Positions 1-8,221 of a DNA stretch of 64,000 nucleotides are shown one piece after another (the first letter of the stretch is position 1; each line of letters starts with the position of its first letter). The notes beneath the pieces were generated by a model. The model had not been told where the DNA came from and did no database searches. It was given only the letters and a program-made list of their open reading frames with translations. The DNA is from Sphingomonas sp. CCH10-B3 (GTDB taxonomy: Bacteria; Pseudomonadota; Alphaproteobacteria; Sphingomonadales; Sphingomonadaceae). The position numbers were made by a program, and so were the translations under genes. The stretch lies in contig NZ_LSIJ01000009.1 of assembly GCF_001556185.1 (NCBI RefSeq), positions 62,001 through 126,000 of the forward strand. The letters run 5' to 3'.

Positions 1-255
1 GATAGCGACGACCATGCCGGGAAAGCCGGCACCCGTCCCGATATCGAACCAGTCGCCGTCAATCGCTGGAACACGCTGGAGCAGTTGCGCCGAATCGACG
101 ATGTGCCGCCGCCAGATTTGCGGCAGCGTCGCTGCCGATATCAAATTCTGTCGGCCCGATTCGGCGATGACGATGTCGACGAAACGCGCCAACAGTGTTT
201 CACGTGGAACACCGAAATGCTCGCAGATCCAGCCGCGCGCCTCGTCCTCGGTCAC
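1..255 (-). CDS. rsmG: RsmG, 16S rRNA (guanine-N7) methyltransferase, 3' end missing
   Basis: Only the first 85 codons lie in the window; the gene runs off the left edge. RsmG (GidB) methylates N7 of a guanine in the 16S rRNA 530 loop using S-adenosylmethionine. The visible part contains the SAM-binding signature [10 protein letters not shown] near residue 75. The start is GTG at 253-255, which overlaps the mnmG stop codon as GTGA, so the two genes are translationally coupled. The order mnmE-mnmG-rsmG is usual near alphaproteobacterial origins, and parA-parB normally follow; they would lie outside the window. A parS-like site lies inside the coding sequence at 196-211. Confidence 0.93.
   Translation of the reverse strand, partial: MTEDEARGWICEHFGVPRETLLARFVDIVIAESGRQNLISAATLPQIWRRHIVDSAQLLQRVPAIDGDWFDIGTGAGFPGMVVAI
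196..211. promoter_or_regulatory. parS: parS-like ParB binding site, in rsmG
   Basis: TGTTTCACGTGGAACA is a near-perfect 16-bp palindrome with one mismatched pair and fits the widely conserved bacterial parS consensus TGTTNCACGTGNAACA. ParB loads on such sites to segregate the origin. Its position inside rsmG, close to where parAB normally lie, supports the call. Function is inferred. Confidence 0.85.
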
Positions 256-2087
256 GCCGCACGCCGACTGTGGAGCAAGATAGCAGACAGTGCCGCAGGG
301 GTAATGCCGCGAATCCGCCCTGCAGCCGCCAGAGTCGACGGCGCCGCGCGGGTCAGCCGCTCGACCATTTCGGCCGACAGCCCCGGCACGGCGGCATAGT
401 CGATCTGGGGGAGCCGCATGGCTTCCTCACGACGCAGCAAGGCAATCTCGCTGGCCTGGCGCTCAAGGTGCGGCGCGTAACGCGCATCCTCGGCAACCTC
501 CGCCAGCAAAGCGGGATCGAACTGACCGGCGAGCTGCGGGGCGACATGCGCAAGCGTCACACCTGGAAAGCGCAGCCAGTCGTAAGCCGAACGGCGGACG
601 CCATCCTCAACCACGGATGCGCCGCGGGCATTGATCGCACGCGCGCTTAGGGTTTCGTCGAGCGCCGAGAGAATGGCGGCACGATCCGCTGCCCGCTGTT
701 CATAGCGCTGACGGCGGGCGACACTGAGCGCGCCGGACGCTTCCGCAACCTCCGCAAGCCGTGTCTCGGCATTATCGGCACGGAGCTGGAGCCGATATTC
801 GGCCCGGGCTGTCAGCATGCGATAGGGTTCGGTGACGCCGTGCAGCACCAGATCGTCAATCATCACACCCAGATAGCTCGACGCCCGGTCGAGCAGCACC
901 GGGGCGAGCCCTAGCGCGTAGCCGGCCGCGTTCAACCCGGCGATCAGCCCCTGCGCCGCCGCTTCCTCATAGCCCGTCGTGCCGTTGATCTGGCCCGCAC
1001 AGAACAGCCCGGCGCATGCCCGCAGACCAAGTGTCGGATCAAGCGCGCGCGGATCGACATAATCATATTCGACGGCATAGCCCGGCGCTGCGATCCGCGC
1101 CTGCTCCAACCCTTCGATCGAGGCGATCATCGCGGCTTGCACATCGACCGGCAACGACGTCGAAATGCCATTGGGATAGACCAACGGATCATCGAGCCCT
1201 TCGGGTTCGAGAAAGATCTGATGGCCATCGCGGTCGCCGAACCGGTGAATCTTGTCCTCAATCGACGGGCAATAGCGCGGCCCCTGCGCGTCGATGGCGC
1301 CGGTGAATAGCGGCGAGCGATCGAGGCCGCCGCGAATGATCGCATGCGTTGCCGGATTGGTCCGGGTGATCGCGCAGAACAATTGCGGCAAAGTGCGTGC
1401 GCCGGTGACGGGCGACATCGTCCAGCCATCTGCATCAGAGGGCTGCTCGCCAAGCTTTGCCCAATCGATGGTCCGCCCGTCGAGCCGTGGCGGTGTGCCG
1501 GTCTTCAGCCGCGCAATCGGCAAGCCGATCTCCCGAAGCTGAACCCCGAGCCGGGTCGCCGCCCGTTCGCCGCTCCGCCCGCCTTCACTCCGCGCCTCAC
1601 CACAGAACAGCCGCCCGCCAAGAAACGTGCCGGTCGCCAGCACCACAGCGCGACCGCGAAGCATCCTTCCGTCCGCAAGCACCACGCCGGTCAACGTCCT
1701 GCCATCGAATGCGAGCTCGGCGGCTTCGCCGGCAACGATGGTGAGACCCGGCTGATCATTAAGCATGGCCTGGATGGCCGCCGCATAGCGCCGCCGATCG
1801 GCCTGCACGCGTGGCCCCTGCACTGCCGTGCCCTTGCTTCGGTTGAGCATCCGGTAATGAATGCCTGCTGCGTCGGTCGCGCGTGCGATCAAGCCATCGA
1901 ACGCATCGACTTCGCGCACTAAATGGCCTTTGCCGAGCCCGCCGATCGCCGGGTTGCACGACATCGCGCCAATTTTCGAGATGTCGAAGCTGATGAGCGC
2001 CGTGCGCGCGCCGCGACGCGCCGCTGCTGCAGCTGCCTCGGTGCCGGCGTGCCCGCCGCCGACGACAACGACATCATATTGGATCAT
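252..2087 (-). CDS. mnmG: MnmG (GidA), tRNA U34 carboxymethylaminomethyl synthesis, FAD subunit
   Basis: 611 residues, normal family length. MnmG is the FAD- and NADH-binding partner of MnmE; together they add a carboxymethylaminomethyl group to C5 of the wobble uridine of several tRNAs. The N-terminus has the dinucleotide-binding motif [10 protein letters not shown] (about residues 8-17). The family signature [12 protein letters not shown] follows near residue 45, and the C-terminal FAD segment contains [19 protein letters not shown]. It lies directly downstream of mnmE, 57 bp away, with a palindromic parS in the gap, and its stop overlaps the rsmG start. Start ATG at 2085-2087. Confidence 0.97.
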   Translation of the reverse strand: MIQYDVVVVGGGHAGTEAAAAAARRGARTALISFDISKIGAMSCNPAIGGLGKGHLVREVDAFDGLIARATDAAGIHYRMLNRSKGTAVQGPRVQADRRRYAAAIQAMLNDQPGLTIVAGEAAELAFDGRTLTGVVLADGRMLRGRAVVLATGTFLGGRLFCGEARSEGGRSGERAATRLGVQLREIGLPIARLKTGTPPRLDGRTIDWAKLGEQPSDADGWTMSPVTGARTLPQLFCAITRTNPATHAIIRGGLDRSPLFTGAIDAQGPRYCPSIEDKIHRFGDRDGHQIFLEPEGLDDPLVYPNGISTSLPVDVQAAMIASIEGLEQARIAAPGYAVEYDYVDPRALDPTLGLRACAGLFCAGQINGTTGYEEAAAQGLIAGLNAAGYALGLAPVLLDRASSYLGVMIDDLVLHGVTEPYRMLTARAEYRLQLRADNAETRLAEVAEASGALSVARRQRYEQRAADRAAILSALDETLSARAINARGASVVEDGVRRSAYDWLRFPGVTLAHVAPQLAGQFDPALLAEVAEDARYAPHLERQASEIALLRREEAMRLPQIDYAAVPGLSAEMVERLTRAAPSTLAAAGRIRGITPAALSAILLHSRRAA

Positions 2088-2122
2088 GTCCGCGCGGCTA
2101 AAGCGCTATGGCGGCGGTGTCA

Positions 2123-2150
2123 AAGTGATGTTCCACGTGGAACATCACTT
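2123..2150. promoter_or_regulatory. parS: parS site in a perfect 28-bp palindrome between mnmE and mnmG
   Basis: The core TGTTCCACGTGGAACA (2129-2144) is a perfect 16-bp palindrome matching parS, and symmetry continues without mismatch to 28 bp (2123-2150). It spans the end of mnmE (stop at 2145-2147) and the mnmG leader. The parS match at a location close to the origin makes ParB binding the best explanation. The outer symmetric bases go beyond the usual 16-bp consensus. Confidence 0.9.
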
Positions 2151-3428
2151 GCCGATGCAAAAGCGCGAAAAGAGCGCATCCAACATTGCCTCGACATCGA
2201 CGCGACCGAGGAGCCGATCGAGCGCCTGTCGAGCGATGCGCAAATGCTCGGCGACGACCAAGGGATCTTCAGCCTGCGCTGCTGAACACAAGCTTGCACA
2301 ACAAACCGCGCAGCAATCGCGTTGCCGGGCGTTGAGGGCAACAGCATCCTCGCGCGGCAATAACGTTGCCGCCTGATGTGCAAGCGCACCCCACAACGCG
2401 CTCAACCCTTCCCCCGATACCGCCGACACCGCCAATCGCCGAGGATCAGCCGACATCGGTCGTATGTCCGCACGCGCATAGAGCCAAATCGCTCGTTCGG
2501 TCGCGTGAGGCGGATCGTCGTCAAGCCAGATGAGAATGTCAGCAGTCGCCGCAGCCTCGCGCGCCCGGGCGATGCCGATCGCCTCGATCGCATCATCAGT
2601 CGCATCGGCGAAACCCGCCGTATCCACGAACACATAGGCAATGCCATCACGAACGACGGGCACTTCGATCATGTCCCGCGTCGTGCCGGCGATAGGCGAG
2701 ACGATCGCTGCATCGCGATCGACGAGCCGATTGAGCAACGTCGATTTGCCCGCGTTGCGCGGCCCGGCGAGCACAACGCGGATACCGTCACGCAGCCGCT
2801 CGACTGGAGGTTCGGCCAGCACGTTCGCCATCGCGGTTGCAAGCGCATCGATCCTTGCCCTGACCGATGGAACAAGCGCATCGCCGACATCATCCTCGTC
2901 AGAAAAGTCCAGCACCGCCTCAATCGTGGCCGACACTGCGAGCAACTCGGTTGCCCAATCGCTCACCAGCCGACTCAGCCGACCCCCTGCCGACATCATG
3001 GCTGTCCGCCGCTGACGCTCGGTCTGGGCCATCAGCAAGTCGCCCAGCCCTTCGGCTTCCGCGAGATCGATCCTGCCATTGGCGAGCGCGCGTCGCGTAA
3101 ATTCCCCCGCCTCGGCGCCACGCAGGCCATCGATACTTGCCAGCGCGGCCTGAACGGCTGTCACCACCGCGCGTCCCCCGTGCAGGTGAAGCTCGACCAG
3201 ATCCTCGCCAGTAGCGCTCTTCGGTCCGGGGAAAACAACGACGATCGCCCGGTCGAGCACTTCACCCGATGCTGGATCAATCAGACGCCGAACGCCCGCT
3301 CGCCGCGCTGGCGGCAAGTCGCCAGCGAGTTGGCACGCGGCTGCGATTGCGCGCGGGCCGCTGATGCGGACAACCGCGATCGCTGCCGGCAATGCCCCGC
3401 TCGCCAACGCAAAGATCGTTGCGGCCAC
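2145..3428 (-). CDS. mnmE: MnmE (TrmE), tRNA modification GTPase
   Basis: 427 residues. A G protein acting with MnmG to modify wobble uridine, using formyl-tetrahydrofolate. Layout: N-terminal folate-binding domain (1 to about 115), helical domain with an inserted G domain (about 215-370), and the invariant C-terminal tail CIGK with the catalytic cysteine. G1 is GPRNAGKST near residue 220; G3 is DTAGFADATDD. The usual G4 motif NKxD is replaced by ARAD (in WLYARADIRP), so guanine recognition is atypical. Start is GTG at 3426-3428 with AAGG about 9 bases upstream. The small DUF6489-like gene ends only 5 bases before it. Confidence 0.96.
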   Translation of the reverse strand: MAATIFALASGALPAAIAVVRISGPRAIAAACQLAGDLPPARRAGVRRLIDPASGEVLDRAIVVVFPGPKSATGEDLVELHLHGGRAVVTAVQAALASIDGLRGAEAGEFTRRALANGRIDLAEAEGLGDLLMAQTERQRRTAMMSAGGRLSRLVSDWATELLAVSATIEAVLDFSDEDDVGDALVPSVRARIDALATAMANVLAEPPVERLRDGIRVVLAGPRNAGKSTLLNRLVDRDAAIVSPIAGTTRDMIEVPVVRDGIAYVFVDTAGFADATDDAIEAIGIARAREAAATADILIWLDDDPPHATERAIWLYARADIRPMSADPRRLAVSAVSGEGLSALWGALAHQAATLLPREDAVALNARQRDCCAVCCASLCSAAQAEDPLVVAEHLRIARQALDRLLGRVDVEAMLDALFSRFCIGK

Positions 3429-3433
3429 TGACG

Positions 3434-3664
3434 TTAGCCTTGCCGCGTGCTGCCCTCGAAGAGCTTCTGCCAGAATTTCATGCTCGCTTCGCCCATCGGC
3501 GCCCAGCTGCGCATCACGGCCTCGATCATCTCCGGCTTCATCGTGCCGTCCATCGAGTCGAGCAACGAGGCAATGTACTTCTCATGCACGGGCGTAAAAT
3601 CGGGCAGACCCATCACCCGACGCGCCTCCTCGGGCGTGCACTCGACTTCGACGTTGATTTTCAC
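3434..3664 (-). CDS. small conserved protein, DUF6489-like
   Basis: About 76 residues from a GTG start at 3662-3664 with GGAG 8 bases upstream; the upstream in-frame codons up to an ATG look like leader. The sequence begins MKINVEVECTPEEARR and includes GLPDFTPVHEKYI and WAPMGEASM. This resembles a small alphaproteobacterial family annotated DUF6489, which is assigned here from memory. It has no signal peptide or membrane segment and is predicted helical. It lies immediately upstream of mnmE, so the two are probably co-transcribed. Function unknown. Confidence 0.7.
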   Translation of the reverse strand: MKINVEVECTPEEARRVMGLPDFTPVHEKYIASLLDSMDGTMKPEMIEAVMRSWAPMGEASMKFWQKLFEGSTRQG

Positions 3665-3712
3665 CCGCGCTTCTCCGCTTGAGCGCCCGGGACGCCCGGG
3701 CAATAAGACATT

Positions 3713-4192
3713 ATGTATGCGCGCGATCAGGCCAGCACCGCAACGCCGATTGGGATCGTGACCGTCGTCACGACGGGCGACTGCCTCGAATCGATACGGA
3801 TCGGCGGCGATGATGTTCCAAGTGGAACATCTGCCCTCGCGCGCGCGGCGATCGAGCAGATCGAAGCGTGGCTCGCCGGTGAACGGATCGATTTCGATCT
3901 TCCGCTCAGCGCACCATCAACCGGGCGTGGCCAGGAATTGCGCCAAGGGCTGATTGCGGTCGGCTATGGCGATACGATCAGCTATGGGGCCCTTGCCAAG
4001 CGACTTGGCTCATCGGCCCGCGCCATCGGCCAGCTATGCGCGCGCAACCCCTATCCGCTCGTTGTCCCATGTCACCGCGTGCTCGGCGCAGGCGGCGCAC
4101 TCGGCGCCTATTCCGCAGGCGAGGGATCGGCGACCAAGGCGTGGCTGCTCGCGCATGAACAGCGCCACCGCCCGTTCGCGCTCACCGGCTAG
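3713..4192 (+). CDS. ogt: methylated-DNA--protein-cysteine methyltransferase
   Basis: 159 residues, typical of the short Ogt/MGMT form. It removes alkyl groups from O6-alkylguanine in DNA by irreversible transfer to its own cysteine. The active-site motif VVPCHRV is near residue 123, followed by the usual glycine-rich GAGGALGAYSAG segment. The winged-helix DNA-binding region is seen as GYGDTISYGALAKRLG with the arginine finger in SSARAIGQLCARNP. It is on the opposite strand to its neighbours and carries a parS-like site near its 5' end (3814-3829). No Ada-type regulatory domain is fused. Confidence 0.9.
   Translation: MYARDQASTATPIGIVTVVTTGDCLESIRIGGDDVPSGTSALARAAIEQIEAWLAGERIDFDLPLSAPSTGRGQELRQGLIAVGYGDTISYGALAKRLGSSARAIGQLCARNPYPLVVPCHRVLGAGGALGAYSAGEGSATKAWLLAHEQRHRPFALTG
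3814..3829. promoter_or_regulatory. parS: parS-like ParB binding site, in ogt
   Basis: TGTTCCAAGTGGAACA differs from the perfect palindrome at 2129-2144 by one base in the centre. It is the third such site within 3.6 kb, a clustering expected of parS near an origin. The central mismatch may weaken ParB binding. Confidence 0.65.
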
Positions 4193-4200
4193 CGAGCGAC

Positions 4201-5457
4201 TTACTGATTCATCGAATCGAAGAATTCCTCATTGGTCTTCGATTCCTTCATCTTGTCGAGCAGGAATTCCATCGCGTCGATCGTGCCCATCTGCATCAGG
4301 ATGCGGCGGAGCACCCACATCTTCGACAGCTTGGCCTTGTCGACCAGCAGCTCTTCCTTGCGCGTGCCAGACTTGCCGACGTCGAGCGCTGGGAAGATGC
4401 GCTTGTCGGCGACCTTGCGATCGAGCACGATTTCGGAATTGCCGGTGCCCTTGAACTCTTCGAAGATCACTTCGTCCATACGGCTGCCGGTATCAATGAG
4501 GGCCGTCGCGATGATCGACAGTGAACCGCCCTCTTCGATGTTGCGCGCGGCACCAAAGAAGCGCTTGGGCCGCTGGAGTGCATTGGCATCGACACCGCCA
4601 GTCAACACCTTGCCCGACGACGGCACCACGGTGTTGTAAGCGCGACCCAGGCGCGTGATTGAGTCGAGCAGGATCACGACATCCTTCTTGTGCTCGACCA
4701 GCCGCTTGGCTTTTTCAATAACCATTTCAGCGACTTGGACGTGGCGCTGCGCGGGCTCGTCGAAGGTCGAGCTGATCACTTCGCCCTTCACGCTCCGCTG
4801 CATGTCGGTCACTTCCTCGGGCCGCTCGTCGATCAGCAACACGATCAGGAAAATTTCCGGGTGATTGTCGGTAATCGCCTTGGCGATGTTTTGGAGCAAC
4901 ACGGTCTTGCCGACGCGTGGCGGTGCGACGATCAGCGCGCGTTGCCCCTTGCCCTGCGGCGATACGATGTCGATGACGCGCGCCGACTTGTCCTTCACGG
5001 TCGGGTCATAGGGATCGAGCGTCAGTTTCTCATCCGGGTAAAGCGGCGTCAGATTGTCGAAATTGACGCGGTGGCGAATTGCCTCGGGATCATCGAAGTT
5101 GACCGAGGTAAGCCGGGTCAACGCGAAATAGCGCTCGCCGTCCTTTGGCCCGCGGATTTCGCCTTCGACGGTGTCGCCGGTACGCAGGCCGAATTTGCGG
5201 ACCTGGTTCGGAGAAATGTAGATATCGTCGGGCCCGGCGAGATAATTCGCCTCGGGACTGCGCAGGAAACCAAAGCCGTCGGGCAGCACCTCGATCGTGC
5301 CGAGCCCCATGATCTGCTCGCCACTTTCCACCTGCACCTTCAGGATTGCGAACATCAGATCCTGTTTGCGCAGCGTCGATGCACTTTCCACCCCTAGCGA
5401 TTCGGCCATCTCGACGAGCTGGGCGGGCGTTTTTTTCTTAAGATCAGCGAGATGCAT
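4201..5457 (-). CDS. rho: transcription termination factor Rho
   Basis: 418 residues, full length. Rho is the hexameric RNA-dependent ATPase that ends untranslated transcripts. It has an N-terminal helical domain ([14 protein letters not shown]), then the RNA-binding cold-shock-like domain ([13 protein letters not shown], about 61-73). The RecA-like motor follows, with Walker A APPRVGKT near residue 178 and Walker [15 protein letters not shown]. The secondary RNA-binding region is seen as [27 protein letters not shown] split around residue 325. Start ATG at 5455-5457. The 172-bp leader (5458-5629) holds no gene; rho leaders are often used for autoregulated attenuation, but no specific element was recognised here. 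Confidence 0.97.
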   Translation of the reverse strand: MHLADLKKKTPAQLVEMAESLGVESASTLRKQDLMFAILKVQVESGEQIMGLGTIEVLPDGFGFLRSPEANYLAGPDDIYISPNQVRKFGLRTGDTVEGEIRGPKDGERYFALTRLTSVNFDDPEAIRHRVNFDNLTPLYPDEKLTLDPYDPTVKDKSARVIDIVSPQGKGQRALIVAPPRVGKTVLLQNIAKAITDNHPEIFLIVLLIDERPEEVTDMQRSVKGEVISSTFDEPAQRHVQVAEMVIEKAKRLVEHKKDVVILLDSITRLGRAYNTVVPSSGKVLTGGVDANALQRPKRFFGAARNIEEGGSLSIIATALIDTGSRMDEVIFEEFKGTGNSEIVLDRKVADKRIFPALDVGKSGTRKEELLVDKAKLSKMWVLRRILMQMGTIDAMEFLLDKMKESKTNEEFFDSMNQ

Positions 5458-5629
5458 CAGGGGATATCCGTAAAGGAGCGGGCAAGCGTTGAGGAAAGCC
5501 AGTCGATCGGCGACAAGGGCGCGACGCGGCCAGAAGATACGCTATGCGCTGCGCCAGGCACCGCATAGGTCGGTGTCAGAGTTAGGCAGCCCGCCCGATC
5601 AAGTCAAGCAAGCCGCCCCGCGATCGGCC

Positions 5630-6085
5630 TCAGAACGGCTGAACGATTGCCAGCATCACGATCAGCGCGACCGATACCCCGGGAATTTCGTTGAGCAAGC
5701 GAAGCGTCCGCCCGGACAGCCGCGCCTGTCCCCTTGCCAGCGCCTTGGAATAGCCGGTCGCCCAACCGTGGAAGCCGCTCAGCAGGATCACCAGCGCGAA
5801 TTTGGCGTGCAGCCAGCCGAGATGCGCGACGCCGCTGAACAGGCCGACATGCGCGCCGAGCATCAGCCCGAGCACCCACACGATCGCCATCGATGGAGTC
5901 AGGATGATCGACCGCAGCTTTGCCTCACGTTCGATCCAGCGGTCGGCTTGAGGCCCCGTCAACCCGTCTTCCTGATGATAGACCAGATAGCGCGGCAGCA
6001 TGAACAGGCCCGCCATCCAAAAGATCACGAACACCAGATGCGCCGTCTTCACCCAGGGGTAAGCGCTCCCCAGCCAGCCTGCCAT
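5630..6085 (-). CDS. hemJ: HemJ-type protoporphyrinogen IX oxidase
   Basis: 151 residues with about four hydrophobic segments. HemJ is a membrane protein that oxidises protoporphyrinogen IX to protoporphyrin IX, the penultimate step of haem synthesis, in bacteria lacking HemG or HemY. Conserved-looking features are the early KTAHLVFVIFWMAGLF segment with its histidine near residue 16, PRYLVYH, and LHAKFALV with the conserved lysine. The start ATG at 6083-6085 follows the hemE stop by a single base, so hemE-hemJ is an operon of two haem enzymes. A generic CopD-family membrane protein is the alternative, but the linkage to hemE favours HemJ. Confidence 0.88.
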   Translation of the reverse strand: MAGWLGSAYPWVKTAHLVFVIFWMAGLFMLPRYLVYHQEDGLTGPQADRWIEREAKLRSIILTPSMAIVWVLGLMLGAHVGLFSGVAHLGWLHAKFALVILLSGFHGWATGYSKALARGQARLSGRTLRLLNEIPGVSVALIVMLAIVQPF

Positions 6086-6086
6086 G

Positions 6087-7109
6087 TTACCGCCTCACTC
6101 GTTCGACCAGCGCCTCGACATGCGCGATCGGCGTGTCCTGCAATATGCCATGGCCGAGATTGAAGACATGCGGCCGTTCGGGAAAGGCGCCGAGCACCCG
6201 ATCGATCGCATGGTCGAGCGTTTCGCCGCCAGTGACCAGCGCAAGCGGGTCGAGATTACCCTGCACCGGCAATCCAGCCGGCAACACCGCATTGGCCCAG
6301 ACCGGATCGAGCGTTTCATCGAGGCCCAGCGCATCGACCCCGGTCTCCTGCGCATAAGCGACCAGCTTGGCGCCCGCGCCTTTCGGAAAGCCAATGATCG
6401 TTGCCCCGGGCACGCGGGCACGAAGCTGTTCGACGATGGCCCGGTTGGGCGCAATCACCCAATCTTCAAACTGCTGGGGCGACAAGCTTCCAGCCCAGCT
6501 GTCGAACAGCTGGACCGCATCGACCCCGGCGGCAAATTGTTCGACCAGATACTCCACCGTCACCGCCGTGATCGCATCGATGATCTCGGCGAAGGCCTGC
6601 GGATCGCGATAGGCATAGCGCCGCGTCTCGGCCTGGTCCTTGCTGCCATGCCCCGCCACCATATAGGTCGCCACAGTCCACGGGCTGCCGGCAAACCCCA
6701 GAAATGTCGTCGTCGGGGCAAGCTGGGCGGCAACCTTGCGAACCGTTGCGTAAACAGGGTCGAGCCGTGCCGGCACCGCCTCGAGCGTCGCAAGCGCATG
6801 ATCGACAAGTGCAGGCTTGAGTTCCGGACCTTCGCCCGCGCCAAAGCGCAGATCCTGTCCCATCGCCGATGGCACCATCAAAATGTCGGAAAACAGGATG
6901 GCGGCGTCGAAATCGAAACGGCGCAGCGGCTGGATCGTCACTTCGGCAGCAGCATCGCTATCGTTGACCAGGTCGAGAAAGCCGCCCTTCTCCGCTCGCA
7001 ATGCGCGATATTCGGGCAAATAGCGTCCAGCCTGGCGCATCAGCCAGATCGGTCGGCGCTCATGGCGCTTCCCTTTAAGGGTCGCGAGCAAAGGCTTGGG
7101 TACGGACAG
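6087..7109 (-). CDS. hemE: uroporphyrinogen decarboxylase HemE, likely CTG start
   Basis: About 340 residues from the proposed start. HemE removes the four acetate carboxyls of uroporphyrinogen III to give coproporphyrinogen III. The N-terminal signature PIWLMRQAGRYLPEYR is clear, as is the second family motif GFAGSPWTVATYMV. The frame stays open far upstream through the origin region, but a strong Shine-Dalgarno AAGGAG lies at 7117-7122, 7 bases before an in-frame CTG at 7107-7109. Starting there gives MSVPKPLLATLKG, which fits family N-termini. The alternatives are ATG at 7188-7190, giving an unsupported extension, or TTG at 7089-7091 without a ribosome site. It is transcribed away from oriC. 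Confidence 0.93.
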   Translation of the reverse strand: MSVPKPLLATLKGKRHERRPIWLMRQAGRYLPEYRALRAEKGGFLDLVNDSDAAAEVTIQPLRRFDFDAAILFSDILMVPSAMGQDLRFGAGEGPELKPALVDHALATLEAVPARLDPVYATVRKVAAQLAPTTTFLGFAGSPWTVATYMVAGHGSKDQAETRRYAYRDPQAFAEIIDAITAVTVEYLVEQFAAGVDAVQLFDSWAGSLSPQQFEDWVIAPNRAIVEQLRARVPGATIIGFPKGAGAKLVAYAQETGVDALGLDETLDPVWANAVLPAGLPVQGNLDPLALVTGGETLDHAIDRVLGAFPERPHVFNLGHGILQDTPIAHVEALVERVRR

Positions 7110-7263
7110 AAGCGCTCTCCTTACTTCAATATAGATTCTTAAAAGAAGGATGTTGAGATTGTTGGGCAGTGATGAATGGGGCTTAAGCATCCATCCCGCA
7201 CTTGCCAACAGCTTGACCGCAGTGCGCCGCCAAAACCCGCGCGAGTCGGCCGCTGCTTCCCCG

Positions 7264-7272
7264 TTATCCACA
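7264..7272 (+). promoter_or_regulatory. DnaA box, perfect consensus
   Basis: TTATCCACA, the strict high-affinity DnaA box, in the centre of the origin region. Confidence 0.9.
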
Positions 7273-7306
7273 CGCTGTGCAGCGATTGAGCGGCTGTCGA
7301 TGACGC

Positions 7307-7315
7307 TGTGGAAAG
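7307..7315 (-). promoter_or_regulatory. DnaA box, relaxed
   Basis: The minus strand reads CTTTCCACA, two mismatches from TTATCCACA and keeping the CCACA core. Credible only because of the neighbouring boxes. Confidence 0.55.
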
Positions 7316-7324
7316 TGTCGCGTT

Positions 7325-7333
7325 CGATCCACA
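7325..7333 (+). promoter_or_regulatory. DnaA box, relaxed
   Basis: CGATCCACA, two mismatches from consensus with an intact ATCCACA core, on the same strand as the perfect box 61 bases to the left. Confidence 0.55.
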
Positions 7334-7385
7334 GCGTCGGGGTGCTTGGCGCCGCGGGCGAGTTGCGCTAGCCGTTTTGCGCATG

Positions 7386-7394
7386 TTTTCCACA
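7386..7394 (+). promoter_or_regulatory. DnaA box, one mismatch
   Basis: TTTTCCACA, one mismatch, 15 bases before the PPSR start codon. It could serve the origin and also let DnaA influence that promoter. Confidence 0.65.
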
Positions 7395-7408
7395 ACTCCG
7401 TCCCGCTG

Positions 7409-8221
7409 ATGCGGCTGCACCTTCATCTGCTGTCGGATTCGACGGGCGAAACGCTCGAAAACATCGCCAAGGCTGCGCTCGCGCAATATGACGATGTCGA
7501 AACCATCCGCCATTTCTGGCCGATGGTACGCAGCGAAGCGCATCTCGAGCGCATTTTGCAGGAAATCACGCAAAATCCCGGGTTGGTGCTGTTCACGCTC
7601 GTCAATCTCGAGACGCGGCGCACGCTCGAGGCGCAATGTCGTGCGCTGGGATTGCCGGCGGTAGCGCCGCTCGATCCGGTGACCGACGCGCTTTCGGGCA
7701 TGCTGGGTCAACAGGCAAAGGCGCGCCCCGGACGCCAGCACATGCTCGATGCCGCCTATTTCGATCGGGTCGAAGCGATTCAGTTCACGATCGCGCATGA
7801 CGACGGCATCGCTCATGAGGATTGGGAGGAAGCCGATATCGTGCTCGCGGGCGTCTCGCGCTCGTCGAAGACGCCGACGTCGATCTATCTCGCCAATCGC
7901 GGCTATAAGACCGCCAACATTCCGATCGTAATGGAGCTGACGCCGCCGCCTGCGCTGTTCACGCTCAAAAATCCGCTGGTGGTGGGCCTTACGACGAGTG
8001 CCGACCGATTGATCCAGGTGCGTCGCAACCGGCTGCTGTCGCTCAACCAGTCACCCGAGACGGCTTATGTCGACCAGGAATCGGTCGCTCGCGAAGTCGC
8101 CTATGCCCGGCGGATGTTCGCCGACAATGGCTGGCCGGTGATCGACGTGACGCGCCGCTCGATCGAGGAAACAGCTGCGGCGATCATCGCGCTCGTCAGC
8201 GAGAGGCGGGGGCGGGGATGA
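7409..8221 (+). CDS. pyruvate, phosphate dikinase / PEP synthase regulatory protein (PPSR, DUF299)
   Basis: 270 residues from ATG at 7409, normal for the family; an in-frame ATG 63 bases upstream lies among the DnaA boxes and is not needed. PPSR proteins are bifunctional ADP-dependent kinase and Pi-dependent phosphorylases that switch PEP-forming dikinases off and on. The N-terminus HLHLLSDSTGETLEN and the P-loop GVSRSSKTPTS (about residue 150) are diagnostic. The first gene right of oriC is the same family as in Caulobacter. Its stop overlaps the maf start as ATGA. Confidence 0.94.
   Translation: MRLHLHLLSDSTGETLENIAKAALAQYDDVETIRHFWPMVRSEAHLERILQEITQNPGLVLFTLVNLETRRTLEAQCRALGLPAVAPLDPVTDALSGMLGQQAKARPGRQHMLDAAYFDRVEAIQFTIAHDDGIAHEDWEEADIVLAGVSRSSKTPTSIYLANRGYKTANIPIVMELTPPPALFTLKNPLVVGLTTSADRLIQVRRNRLLSLNQSPETAYVDQESVAREVAYARRMFADNGWPVIDVTRRSIEETAAAIIALVSERRGRG

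Larger units (their letters stand above)
7110..7408. other. oriC: probable chromosomal replication origin (oriC)
   Basis: This is a non-coding gap between divergent hemE and the PPSR gene, the same position as the origin of Caulobacter and Rickettsia. It contains a perfect DnaA box at 7264-7272 and three near-matches (7307-7315, 7325-7333, 7386-7394). An AT-rich stretch at about 7119-7175 could unwind. GANTC methylation sites occur at 7134-7138 and 7243-7247. Most flanking genes are transcribed away from it on both sides, and three parS-like sites lie 3.3-7 kb to the left. No known gene fits here. Confidence 0.88.

Noticed and set aside
7060..7200. CtrA binding sites (TTAA-N7-TTAA) in the origin
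   Set aside because: Several TTAA strings occur but none with the required 7-bp spacing.
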